From positions 186,001 through 250,000 of the forward strand of contig NKYR01000018.1 in the NCBI GenBank assembly GCA_003184365.1: DNA of 64,000 bases, given 5' to 3'. Shown piece by piece: positions 43,135 through 53,744 of the stretch. The notes beneath the pieces are model-generated. The model did no database searches, had not been told where the DNA came from, and saw only the letters and a program-made list of their open reading frames with translations. The number at the start of each line of letters is the position of its first letter. The stretch's first letter is position 1. Source of the stretch: Evernia prunastri. Lineage: Eukaryota > Ascomycota > Lecanoromycetes > Lecanorales > Parmeliaceae. The position numbers and the translations under genes are program-made.

Positions 43135-45034
43135 TGTGACGGGGCTTCAGTTGGATAATTTGAGTAAGGTTGAGAGTGTATGTGTAGTAGGAGGTAAGGA
43201 GAGTAAAAGACGAGCTTGATGCGTCTGAATGTTAAATATTGACGAAGAAAAACAGAAATATAAATGCTGATGCAAGTAATGAGTGTGGAAGACGATTGTG
43301 TGATGTCCTAGAGAAGAGGAAAGCCCAGCTGCGGGGGGGGAGACAGATATATATCTCAGTATCTTAATTTTTTGTAACTAAGCCTTGACAGAAGAAGACT
43401 TTCCATCCCCTTCTCATCTACCCCTCTCCCGCCTGGATGGACTTGAATTGTCAAGCTAGGGAGGGATCCAGCAGGTGGTGCAGATCTGCGTTAAGGGATT
43501 GAAGGAATTTGCCGGGATGGCATTTCATCTTGCATGGTTATGTTTCAGCGTTCCGTGAATTGAAGGACGAGTGTGTAGTGTAGTGAACAATAAGGAGTGA
43601 GGAATGAGGAGTGAGAGCTGTGAGGGTGGGGATCCGGATAGTGGAGAGCTCGGTTAGGAAACGAGATGACCGAGCTCTGGACTTTTCTAAGTTGTGGTAG
43701 GAGATGCGGGAGGGCGCATGGCGGACATGGATGATCGATTAACCTTGCTTTATGTTGTAGTGCATTGCTACGTACTCTAAAGTACGTGCCGAATAATGAA
43801 CAATGAATGCATCAACACTTCAGCACTCAACACTCAACACTCAACACTAACCTAAGGTAAGCACTCAACACTCAACACCCAAGAGTAAGGTAGTAAGTAG
43901 TAGTGTGGCTGTTTCACCTGCAAAACCTCCACGCCTCACACTCCCGCTAGCTCATATTTCCTACAAAGCCAATCTCATCTTCCCTATCTCACCCCGCACG
44001 AAACGATAGGTATCGATATTTGATGGATTGCTGGGACGCTGCTGCTGGTCCGAGCATACCTATGTTGTAGGCTGGAGAACACTAGGTGGGCGGTGGACTC
44101 GCAATAAGCTCCTCCTTTCAAACCCATTTCGCCATCCCTCTCTCCTGCACCGACAGAGTGGTTAACCAGGTCAATGGCCTGCAGCTCTACTCTTTTGAAA
44201 GCATGGACGATAGAAAAAAATGGGGAAAAAACCCCTGACCTTGGACTTGAATAATAAATGCTACTTTACCTCAAAGTCATCCCTCAGAGTCAGGGGTCAG
44301 AGATAAAAGTCCACTTCCGAGGTTCCATTGAGAGAGGCCGGGGCCGAGGACGGATGCACTAACGCAGGCTGCCGCGCGCTACCCCTGAATTCTCATAGGC
44401 TGGAGATGAAGCTAGCTTGGATAAAGTAAAGTAGGTATCGAGCTAATTGCCGTTTCATGCAAATTGAAAGGATCCCAAAGATTCCATGCTCCCCACCTGG
44501 GTGGGACCTGGGACCGTGCGGCCGTGGGACGGTGGGACCTGCCGAAGAGAATACCCAGGGTACACATACCTTTTGTGATAATAAATTATGGACGTGCAAT
44601 AAACCGGGTTGCATAACGAGCTCCTCCCTAGAGTACTTTTTTTTCTTTTTTTTTGCTCCAACACAACCGCCGAGCCTGTTCGACATCTCATACAGGATGA
44701 GCGGGGAACCGCTCGATGAAAAAGAAACGTTAAGAAATGTAGATATCGAGGTTATCATTGACCAATCTAATCCATCCCAAATCCCCAATCGCGAGAAATT
44801 GCAAATACCGTCCATGGAAAGCAGAGGTAATCAAAGAGCCTCAAAGTAAATATGCGAGCATTGAGTATTATCCAGTCGGTCCGCCTTTCCCAAAAGTTTC
44901 CCGCCCATGCTGTGCATCAAACAGATTCAGCGTCATACCTTCCAATCCATGTAATCATAATGACTTGGGAGGGAGCCTTTGCCTTGATTCCTCAATCTTG
45001 CAGCCCTTTTCCCCGCCCTATCTTCCTTTCTCTT
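43135..45034. other. 1.9 kb intergenic upstream of the secreted-protein gene
   Basis: Holds a minisatellite at 43823-43880 (listed), homopolymer A and T runs (about 44213-44235 and 44637-44655) and a GGGACC-rich patch at about 44500-44540. No gene recognised. Confidence 0.5.
43823..43880. repeat. CACTCAA minisatellite
   Basis: Two clusters of the 7-mer CACTCAA (about four and two or three copies) flank a short CCTAAGGTAA spacer. Confidence 0.88.
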
Positions 45035-46975
45035 TCAGTGGAAACCATTCCCACACTCCAGCAAGCTGCGGCTTCCTACAAAGCTAAAGCCACCAAAAGG
45101 ATCCTGCTCACCCTTGTTACCGCTCAACGGGCCCGGTACGACAGGACTGACCGCTAGATTGGTGAATTCACACGAGAAGTTCTCCGCCAACTCTGGATCT
45201 GTGATGAGCGGTTTGATCGGCGGTTCCACTTCCCGTCTTTCGAGTTTCGCCCACTCAATCTTCCGGAAGAAACGGTGATTCTTGATGCTTTGCATGTCCT
45301 TCGGCATGCAAGCGCCCAACCGTTTCTTAGGCTCCTTGCGGAGAAGGCGAGTGAGGAAGTCTTTTGCGTCAGGGCTGAGGAAGTAGGGAAGAACCAACTT
45401 TGCCTTCAGAATCTTTTCTTTGATCTTCATGTCATTGTTGGCGCGGAAGGGCGACGAGCCGGTCAAAAGATCAAAGCCCAAAATGCCAAAGGACCACCAG
45501 TCGACTGCCGTACCGTAGCTTTGCATTTGAATGACTTCGGGCGCGCAATACTCAAGAGTCCCAGAAAACGACCTGCAGCGAGCTTCTCCGTCAACCGCCT
45601 CTTTGCTAAGCCCAAAGTCCGTCAGTAGCAGATGCCCTTCCGAATCGAGAAGGCAGTTCTCTGGTTTGAGGTCACGGTAGACAACACCAACGGTGTGATG
45701 CAGATGCTCGAGAGCAAGTACCATCTCCGCCATGTAAAAAGCAGCTGTCTCCTCAGGAAACATGCGCTCAGTCCGTAAATGCTCAAAGAGCTCCCCACCT
45801 TGAGCATACTCGAGAATAAGGTAGAGCTTCTCATGATCCTGGAACGCATAATAGAGCTTCACCACGAATGGATGACGATTGATGCTTTCCAAGATACTTC
45901 GCTCAGTCTTTGTCTGCTCTATGAGCTGTTTGTGCACGGTCAACGAAGCCTTCCGGAATTGCTTTTGTGCATAGAGCTTGCCAGTGTATGCCTGCTTGAC
46001 CAGAAGGACAGTCCCAAATGTTCCCTTGCCAAGACAGCGGAGAGGGGCGAAGTCAGTCGCTTGCATCTTCCGAACCACGGTATCACTGTTCCCAAAAGTC
46101 TTTGACCGAGCGTGGCATTTGTCCTTCTCTGCTATATCGGAACTGATGAAGTCGTGCTCCAGAGGCACTTCGTAACTGGTCGTCTCCGGTGTATCTTCGT
46201 CGCCGCTGGTCCCTGAGGTTACGCTTGCACTGCTACCCGTCTCCGAGCCAAGCTTGCTTTTGTTTCTCAGGAGGGAAATCTTGTCATGGGAGCCATTGTA
46301 TTCCAGCGCATCCAATTGTCTTGTGAGAGCGCTGATGCCACTTGAAGGCGATGAAGATCGAACTTCGAGGGCGCTGCCGATGCTTGATCGCCCAGAACGA
46401 TCAAGGCTTAGATCCTTCCTCACAATACTGCTGGAACGTTGAACGCTCAAATTCCTCCGCCTTTGAAAGCCTTCAGAGGAGAAGTCGAAGTCGGAATCAT
46501 CGTCGCCAGAGGTCACGGGTGTAAATCCTCGCACTGTACTCAGAGCTGCCACTGCTCCTTTCTTTGGCCCGCGCTTCTTCTTGCGCGCAGGTTTTGGGAG
46601 AAGCCTTGGTGTAGCTTCAGCCAATGCGTGATCCTCGTGCTCGCTTCTAGCCCTGCTCCGACTTCTGGTCATCGAAGGCGTCATGACGATATCGATTGGT
46701 GGAGTGCCATGTCTGCTCAATGTAGGCTCGACTGGTTCTGGAGTGAGCATGGCTCTCGGATGGAGTTTTGGGCTGGAATTATTGGAATTCCCTCCTATCT
46801 CGTACGCCCCGTGGCTGATTCCAAGACTCTCATGTAGAAGGCCATCTCTTTTCTTGGCTGTCAATCCACCAAGTGCTGGGATAGGAGCCACAGAAGCGAA
46901 TGATTCGTCTAGATCAGGATTGGAGAAGTGCTTGTCTGTTGCGTCGAAGGCGAACATTGTCGCGCGAGTGGACAA
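45035..46975 (-). CDS. AGC-family Ser/Thr protein kinase, S6K/Psk1-like
   Basis: A single exon of 646 aa. The N-terminal 310 residues are Ser-, Arg- and Asp-rich with a KPARKKKRGPKKG basic patch. The kinase domain then shows the glycine loop LGKGTFGTV (from about 315), the ATP lysine in YAQKQF, the catalytic YRDLKPEN (D435), DFGLSK (D453) and an activation segment SFSGTLEYCAPE. After the kinase comes an AGC C-terminal tail with DPFGGFSFVG, resembling a turn/hydrophobic motif. Tail and order fit the ribosomal S6 kinase-like group (Psk1 in fission yeast), which acts below TORC1 in nutrient signalling. Membership in AGC is secure; the exact subfamily is inference. The first Met is used; an ATG six codons in is also possible. 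Confidence 0.9.
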   Translation of the reverse strand: MSTRATMFAFDATDKHFSNPDLDESFASVAPIPALGGLTAKKRDGLLHESLGISHGAYEIGGNSNNSSPKLHPRAMLTPEPVEPTLSRHGTPPIDIVMTPSMTRSRSRARSEHEDHALAEATPRLLPKPARKKKRGPKKGAVAALSTVRGFTPVTSGDDDSDFDFSSEGFQRRRNLSVQRSSSIVRKDLSLDRSGRSSIGSALEVRSSSPSSGISALTRQLDALEYNGSHDKISLLRNKSKLGSETGSSASVTSGTSGDEDTPETTSYEVPLEHDFISSDIAEKDKCHARSKTFGNSDTVVRKMQATDFAPLRCLGKGTFGTVLLVKQAYTGKLYAQKQFRKASLTVHKQLIEQTKTERSILESINRHPFVVKLYYAFQDHEKLYLILEYAQGGELFEHLRTERMFPEETAAFYMAEMVLALEHLHHTVGVVYRDLKPENCLLDSEGHLLLTDFGLSKEAVDGEARCRSFSGTLEYCAPEVIQMQSYGTAVDWWSFGILGFDLLTGSSPFRANNDMKIKEKILKAKLVLPYFLSPDAKDFLTRLLRKEPKKRLGACMPKDMQSIKNHRFFRKIEWAKLERREVEPPIKPLITDPELAENFSCEFTNLAVSPVVPGPLSGNKGEQDPFGGFSFVGSRSLLECGNGFH

Positions 46976-48242
46976 GTGGTAGGCAGCACTCAGCCAGCCG
47001 GGACATTCACAGTACTATGAGTTGCGTCTTCGCAAATTCCTATCTGCTGGCATACGATGAGCGTGAATTCTTACTATGTAATTAATTCAACATGGGCTAT
47101 GCATACATTTCTATTGATTCCAAGTATGCACGCAGTATTATTACCGTCCGCCCATTCAGGACGGACCCTCCGCCAGTAGCCACAGCACTGAGGTGCCTTC
47201 TGTTGCGAAAACTTTCTCGGTCTGGGATACACCAATGCGCTTGGCTTTGCAGCGTGAGATGGCTGGGCTTGGGCTTGGGCTCGGAGTTGGAGTGAGGGTT
47301 GTAGAGGTTCTGAATGGCCCCATAAATGGTGATGATTGTATGAGATTTATGATGTTGGTGTTGAAAAGCTGTTTGAAATTGGTGAGGATGTGAATACGTG
47401 GAAAAGTGTAACGTGAAGTCTGTCAGCTGGCAAGTCGCGAGAAAATCAAAGAAAATGGTCTCGGCCGCTTACGGCGAAGCGGATCCCGAAGTGGACTAGT
47501 GGCCATGACTCTTCAGCGGTGAAGGCAGCTTGGGCAGTGGGCAACTACCTATGCCACCTAGGTAAGAATGATCCAAGGTAGACATTGACACCTTGATACT
47601 GATGCTGGGCTCCTTGATGGTACTCTAGTCTGATGGAGCTTATTAACATTTATAAGCCTGGTAGGCGGCGCCATGCGCAAAGCCTCAAAGTAGCCTCAAA
47701 AGTAAGGTAAAAGAAAAAAGTCACTGGTGATGAGCCAGCAGGTCCATACGAAACGTTTAGCATGCGTAACTTGTTATTTTTTATAGGAACCTATTCTATC
47801 AGTCCCAACTTGCTGGATAACCGTAACTAAAGTTGCCAGCAACGCTCGTTTCAGCCCATCTAACCTAAAGGTAGAAAGAAGTGAAAGAAAAGCACGACTT
47901 TTAGTGGTATCATCGTATCCGTATCCCAAGCCAAATCCGAAGGACTATGACCTCTACATCACCCGCATAACTCCTAGTAAATCTCTGTGAACCGAACATT
48001 CCGTGCATGATAGGCAGGAATCGCTTGTACATGACAACCCGAATGATTATAAGCGCAACTCGTATCATTTCCATGAGCGATAGGCCGTAGCTTCATAGCT
48101 CGTCAAAACGTGAAGTCTCCCTCCTCTTAGTACTTTTCATGTAAGTAATCGCATGTGGAAGCACACACTCGTAGCCGGCGGTGCGTGCGAATCCAAAGTG
48201 ATTGGGGTGCCCTTGTCTATCTAGAAAGTCCGTTGTCGGCAC
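46976..48242. other. Intergenic
   Basis: Contains GGGCTT/GGGCTC short repeats at about 47265-47290. No gene recognised. Confidence 0.5.
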
Positions 48243-50301
48243 TCAGCGATGATGCATCATTCTTCTCTTGGCAACTGGGACCCCAAGTGTTGAATGATGG
48301 TTGAAATTTCCACTCATCTTGCGCTTCTTTTGAGCGCCCATTGGACAGTTTACAGCAGCTTGCGTTCCTCCCTTGAGTGAGTAGCTGTTCAAAGGCAGGT
48401 TACCAGGGCGAGAACGCGATTGAGGTTGCTGATGGGGCTGGCCACGGCGGAAAGCAGACACAAAATGCTTATCAAGATGTTTCAAAAGGTCATCTGAAGC
48501 CGTTGTAGCATCAGGCGATGGTGTCTTGAGCTGGGTTGGGCCGGGGCAGTCTGCTGTGATGGGCGATGTGAGAGCTGAATCATCGCCTACAGCTTGGTCT
48601 TGGTCTTCTGAGGAGTCGTCGCCAAAGTCAATGAAGTCATCGATATTCACGTCGTCATCATCATCATCGTCCAGGTCCTCGACTACGAAAAAGGAGCTGA
48701 GGTTTCCCATTGCATCCCTGGGAAGGAAGACGGAGGAAGCAGAGAATAAATTATCTTTGGAAGGCTGTCGACTGTGGCCAGTGACAAGAGGAGCAGAAGC
48801 CGCCACCATGTCCGAGCCTGGCCCAAGGACTGGATCGTGATACTCGTACATTGAAGCCTGACTTTGAAAGCCACTGGGGTCAATACCACTGTCATCAGGT
48901 GCAGTGGCCAATGGTGGCTGTGAGACAATTGGACTCGTGGTTGCAGTGCTTGCGGTGCTGTTGGCTATTGACAATGCCATTCTGTCAGGTCTGGATGGAC
49001 GCGTGGCGGGGCGAATGATCATATTCTCACCAGTGCTGTCGATGACCGCACACGGTTTAGTGGTATCGACTGTCCAAGTACCCATGCGTGGGCCACGGCA
49101 ATATCCCGGGGGTGTTCTAAGAAGTCTGAAACTTCCTTTTGCTGCTGGCGTCGCCGGGATCTGACGCTCGCGTTCCAGCGACGACAGCGATGGCTGACGA
49201 AGGAGTGACTGTGGTCGTTTGGTTGCAGAAGCTGGAACATCTTCTTCATCAGTGGTGTCGCCATAGTCAGCTGCAAAGGAACCATGTTAGCTTTGCAGGT
49301 AAGATCAGGTCATGCAACCCACTTTCGTAGCCGCTGGAGCTTCCAACAGAGCTGCCATCGTCGATTTCGTGCTCCAAATATGGGCTACCTAGATCTAGAT
49401 CCAGTCCTGACGGTACAGTAGGAGCGGCAACAGGACTGAAGAGAACATTGATGTCTCCGTCATCCGAGTCCATGTCGGAGTCGTTCGACAATTGCGCAAT
49501 TGGCTCCTTGAAACGGACTCGTCGAGGGGATGGCGTCGGTGGTGGAGGCGAAGGGAATCCGCCGAAGGCGCTTGCCGACTGAAAAAACTCCATCTCACTG
49601 TCAAGGATGTTTGAACCAATGCGGCTATACTGCTCGTCAAAAGAAGGAAGATCCTCGAGGAACAAGTGGTCTTCGAGCTCGAAACCTCCCCATCCATCCG
49701 AAGCCTCAAGATACGCTGGCGCAGCGTTGAGGTCGTCAGCCTCTTCTGACTCAATAATGTTCCTTTCCTCTAATTTCTCGACGTTGGGCTCATCTTCCTC
49801 TGAATCGCTGATCAGATCTACACGATTGTAGACATCGTCATCAGAATCGCGCAAGTAGACTTTCGCTTCTGTAATATTAATTTCGCCCTTGGAAGCCGGG
49901 GGGCTATGGCTCCTCTTTCCCTCGAACGTTGACTTGGGATCGGAGACGTCTTCATTGGAATGCCCCGCCTGATATCCATGCTCCTTGATGGCGCGACCAG
50001 ACGGGGCATATGCATCGCCCTCCCCATCTTCGTCACTCTCTTCATCTGGCTCGGCAGCGTCAGCATTGCTGACGTCTCCGTCGGCTTCATCGTCACTCGG
50101 TGCACTGGAAGAACAATGTGCTCCTGTGTGCTTCGGCGAGGAATTGTGAGCCGTCGTTCTCTCTGTATTAGGATTGCTGGCCTCGTCCGGTCGAGGCTGG
50201 TTTCTCTTGGACTTTTTATGTCCAAAAGCATGGTCGATTTCCATTGGATTCGGCACCGCATTGATGGGCCCACGAATATTATGGTTCGACTTGCGAGACA
50301 T
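48243..50301 (-). CDS. Acidic, probably nuclear protein with RVxF motif
   Basis: Two exons on the minus strand, 49323..50301 and 48243..49270, with a 52-bp intron, give 668 aa. The first half is strongly acidic and low in complexity (SDDEADGD, EPDEESDEDGEGDAY). Hydrophobic patches stand out at ASDGWGGFELEDHLFLEDLP and EMEFFQSASAFGGFPSPPPP. A PSPRRVRFKEPIAQ segment contains RVRF, which fits the RVxF docking motif for protein phosphatase 1. After the intron, SGYETDYGDTTDEED leads to a block that looks conserved (PRMGTWTVDTTKPCAVIDST). A poly-Asp run and a basic C-terminus (QKKRKMSG, AKRRMMHHR) follow, the latter a possible nuclear signal. I do not recognise the family. Confidence 0.83.
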
Positions 50302-52121
50302 GATGAGATTTCTGGTGTATGTCGTGTGGTACTTTTGATGTGTAGATAGCCGTCTCGTGCTACCCTTCCTAAAACCCCCAGGTGTACAGATGCTATACAG
50401 GAGGGTGCGGTATAGTCAAATCGGTCGATAGTGAAATTTTGCGGAAATGGTGTACTCTTCAAGGCGAATTTGGAGACGTTTGAGGTGAAACTTTTGTTTT
50501 CGTAGAGAGGGCGGTGAGCAGACCACAACTCTCCTTCAGCCTCGAGGACTGAGGAGCGCGACCTGGCTTTGTAATGTGAAGAGCTTCGAGTGCTCAGGGG
50601 CGATGCTGTGAAGCAGTCGAAGAGATAATAACGTCGATAGTCGATTGAAATACTCGTTGGGCTGGCCAGTACTGAAGGGCATGCGTTTCGGCATGCCCTT
50701 CAGTAGGTCTTTACAGCACAGCGATCGCCTGAGGCATGTTGAATCGACGGTATTATTTGATTTTGTATGTATGTATGCTCTTTGTAAAGATGTATAGTGC
50801 GACTTCGTTGTCTGTAAAGTGGGTTGTAGAAGGAAAGAAGAGAAAGAGAGAGAGAGAGAGAGGAGCGGGCGGAAGGGCATCACTTCATACTCTAAGGGTG
50901 GGATTTTTCTGGCGCGCTAACAATTTTCTTCAGGAAGTCTAATTGGCTCAAATGGCATCAATCCTTCACCGCCAGAAGCTTTTACCAAACTGCATGTCAT
51001 TCCAACGTCTCATACCTACATGATACGGCGCCTACAGGAATTTCTATTTTCCTTGCGCATACGACTACACGGATTTTCGTTGTAAGGGATGGCAGTTTGG
51101 ATTGGCACGAGGATGAATGACTGTGGAAGTCGCGCTGGCAGGCATATCCAGGCAAATACAGGTGAGAAAAGGAAGCGTCTTTTTATTCTTAATTTCTTCG
51201 TGACTCACATGCTCTGCTGCCATATCGAGAGAGTCGAGACAATAATATTATTTAAATCTAAGGTTCTAAAGGTACCTTACAATTCTGTACCCGCAGTTGG
51301 TCCGTTGCCCCAAAGCTACCTTAGGTACTCGGGGAAAGGGTGGAAGGTTTGGAGCCTCGTTGTTTAGCCTCAGGTAAGTAAGTATCTAAGGTAAGAGGTA
51401 GGTAGCTCGGTAGGCAAGTTACGAGTAGTCGAGTAGGTAGGAAGTACAACATACTCGAATGACTTTCCTCCAACAATTGAATTCGAAGTCATGTGGCCAC
51501 TTAGAAACAAAATAAATATATTAATGCGAGATGATGTGATAAATGCTCTGATCACCTATCAGAATAGACTGACTCAACAGCAGAGCAATAATGTACACAG
51601 TACGAGTACAACCCTTTTCCTATCGACCTACTCGCACTAGTACCTAAATACCAGAATACCCATACTGGCGCTAATAAGTGGGGTTGAGGGGCAGAATGAG
51701 CGGGCACCCAAGGCAGTTTTTCACGGCGGCCTCGTTTCTACTTTCCGCATTGACAAACCACAGCGAAAGCCAATGCTCGCTGTGGCGTCAGCTACCTCTG
51801 GTACTCATACTCGTCATGTTCTAATGTTGGCATGCAGCTCGTCGAAAAAGAGTCGCAGTCCATAATAACGCTGGCTCCCTCCAAGCAAGGTGGTCTGCAG
51901 ACCGCAATCATGTCAAATTTCAAAGTAATCCACACAACCAGCTCAAAGTAGCTCGTCTTGTCAAATCTAAAGGATCCGTTCCATGTGGCACTTTCTGGCC
52001 AGTCGGCTGAAGACACTGTCAGAGAGGTACGAATAATACATAGATACAGGGAGTAAAATCGGCTCGAGCTATACACGCAGCGTCCCGCAATTGGCTTGGA
52101 CCACCCGACTCTTTGCCACCT
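50302..52121. other. 1.8 kb intergenic with a perfect hairpin
   Basis: Includes the 15-bp-arm hairpin at 50670-50705, an (AG)n run at about 50838-50862, and repeated TAGGTA/AGGTAA words around 51370-51445. No gene is supported. Confidence 0.55.
50670..50705. repeat. Perfect inverted repeat (hairpin), 15-bp arms
   Basis: TACTGAAGGGCATGC (50670-50684) and its exact reverse complement (50691-50705) enclose a 6-nt loop GTTTCG. It is about 370 bp upstream of the acidic-protein start codon and could lie in that gene's 5' leader. There is no T-run after it. Confidence 0.95.
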
Positions 52122-53744
52122 TCAAGCTCCAATGCCGATTTGATGGGTGGGAGCTCCTATGACCCCTATGTCGCTCTGCGGGAAAGGCCACCGCATCCCA
52201 TTAGGCCCCTCCCAACCAGCATGGCCCTTCCATAGGTGACTGTATGTCACAATGTCTTCGTCGATCAGTATGTCAAGATCCTCATCTTCCGGCGGTAGGA
52301 GTAAGCCATTGCCAGCCTTAGGGTAAGGCAGTGGATCCGGTTCAATGTAGACATAGAGCTCTTCTTCATCTGCCGTAGGGTCGAGCATTTGCACTGGAGG
52401 TGGCGGAGGTGGTGGTGCAAAGACTGGCAAATCTTCATGAAGAATACTCGCATGCAGCAGCAAACTTACAAGCTCGGCCTTTTCTAACCCTTGCAGATAC
52501 GCTCTCTTCTCGGACAGAGACATTCTGTCTGCGCTGACTTTGCCGCTCAGATGCACCTTCTCCTCTTGCGCAATCGTGCACTCTGCGCAATTCCACTCCT
52601 TTTCCTCAATCTGGATGAACGAGGGTGTGATGGGCCGGTTATGACAGTATTGATGCCATGGCGTACTGCAGCCATCACAAAAAACAATCATGTTAGAATT
52701 GGGCGAGTGACCACGGCCGCAATTGATACAGACTGCAGCTTCGCCGGGTTTCCTTCTTTTTTTTGCTTTCCTTGTGGCCGATGGGGGTTCGGGCACAGGA
52801 GCACGCGCAGCACTTTGCGGGGTCTTGTTGCTGAGGCCTCTCGTTGGATCGAGAACCACAGGGGAGAAAGTCTTTACTTGGTTGATGCGGCGACCAGAAC
52901 TAGTTGCAGCAATTGGTATAAACTCTTCAGATGCGTCTGTATCGTCTTTTTCATCGTCATCATCATCGTCGCCTTTCTTCCTTTTTCTCTTGATACCTCG
53001 ACCGATTAGCCGGCCAGCCAACGCTGCTGCGCTGTTTCCGGCTCTACTACCTCGAGGCCGACCCCCTTTATTGACACCTACCCTACCACTCCCGGGTGTT
53101 GCGCCACCTCTACCGCTTCCCGGCGTTCCTCCCCCCCTTCCACCTCTTGGAGTCCCCCCTGCCCTGCTACCTCGCGGTCTTCCACCTTTATTCTTAGCTC
53201 TAACAGGGCCATCGAGACTCTTTGGGGCCTCATCCGGCTCTTCGATCTTGACTTTAGTTCTTCTGCCCCCTCTGCCTCGCCTCCCACCAGTCTTGACCCC
53301 TCCCCGGGTCACCTTGGGGGTAGGCGTAGCGACAATGTCTTGACTCGTGACCATTTGGCTAAGAACTGCTTCCCGCGCAGCCTCCCATTCTGGAGCATTG
53401 TGATTGACTGCAACAGAGCCATCCGCAGCAGGGAACGTAAGAGCTGGGTTTGAAAATATCGCAGGGTTTGGGGTTACTGCCGGGGGGGCGTTGGCAGGCG
53501 GGAACGTAGTTGCTACGGCTTGTGATAATTGACTTTCTAATTGCTTTTCAATCTGCGTAGCTGTTGAAGCAAAACTTCCGGCGCGAGGCGTGGAGAGAGT
53601 GGAGCTGTCGACTTGGGATGTGGGAGACTGGCGAGGGAATACAGGCTGTGATGTTGGGCGTATGTTCTCTGTATTGGAAAGACTGTGTGGGCGCCTTGAT
53701 TTAGGAGACATGTTCCAATCCGACTCTTCTGTCGTGGAGCTCAT
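52122..53744 (-). CDS. PHD-finger protein with AT-hook-like repeats
   Basis: A single exon of 540 aa. The C4HC3 PHD finger starts at about residue 339: CINCG, FCDGCSTPWHQYCHNRP (C-x2-C and H-x2-C) and WNCAEC. PHD fingers read histone tails, often methylated H3K4. Upstream lie two copies of NKGGRPRGSRAG, each with the GRP core of an AT-hook, separated by Gly/Arg/Thr/Pro-rich repeats (RGGGTPGSGRGG), and a basic RGIKRKRKKG followed by a poly-Asp run. The C-terminal 100 residues include a poly-Pro run and an acidic stretch. It is likely a nuclear chromatin-binding protein. The family member cannot be named. The frame is intact from ATG to stop. Confidence 0.9.
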   Translation of the reverse strand: MSSTTEESDWNMSPKSRRPHSLSNTENIRPTSQPVFPRQSPTSQVDSSTLSTPRAGSFASTATQIEKQLESQLSQAVATTFPPANAPPAVTPNPAIFSNPALTFPAADGSVAVNHNAPEWEAAREAVLSQMVTSQDIVATPTPKVTRGGVKTGGRRGRGGRRTKVKIEEPDEAPKSLDGPVRAKNKGGRPRGSRAGGTPRGGRGGGTPGSGRGGATPGSGRVGVNKGGRPRGSRAGNSAAALAGRLIGRGIKRKRKKGDDDDDDEKDDTDASEEFIPIAATSSGRRINQVKTFSPVVLDPTRGLSNKTPQSAARAPVPEPPSATRKAKKRRKPGEAAVCINCGRGHSPNSNMIVFCDGCSTPWHQYCHNRPITPSFIQIEEKEWNCAECTIAQEEKVHLSGKVSADRMSLSEKRAYLQGLEKAELVSLLLHASILHEDLPVFAPPPPPPPVQMLDPTADEEELYVYIEPDPLPYPKAGNGLLLPPEDEDLDILIDEDIVTYSHLWKGHAGWEGPNGMRWPFPQSDIGVIGAPTHQIGIGA

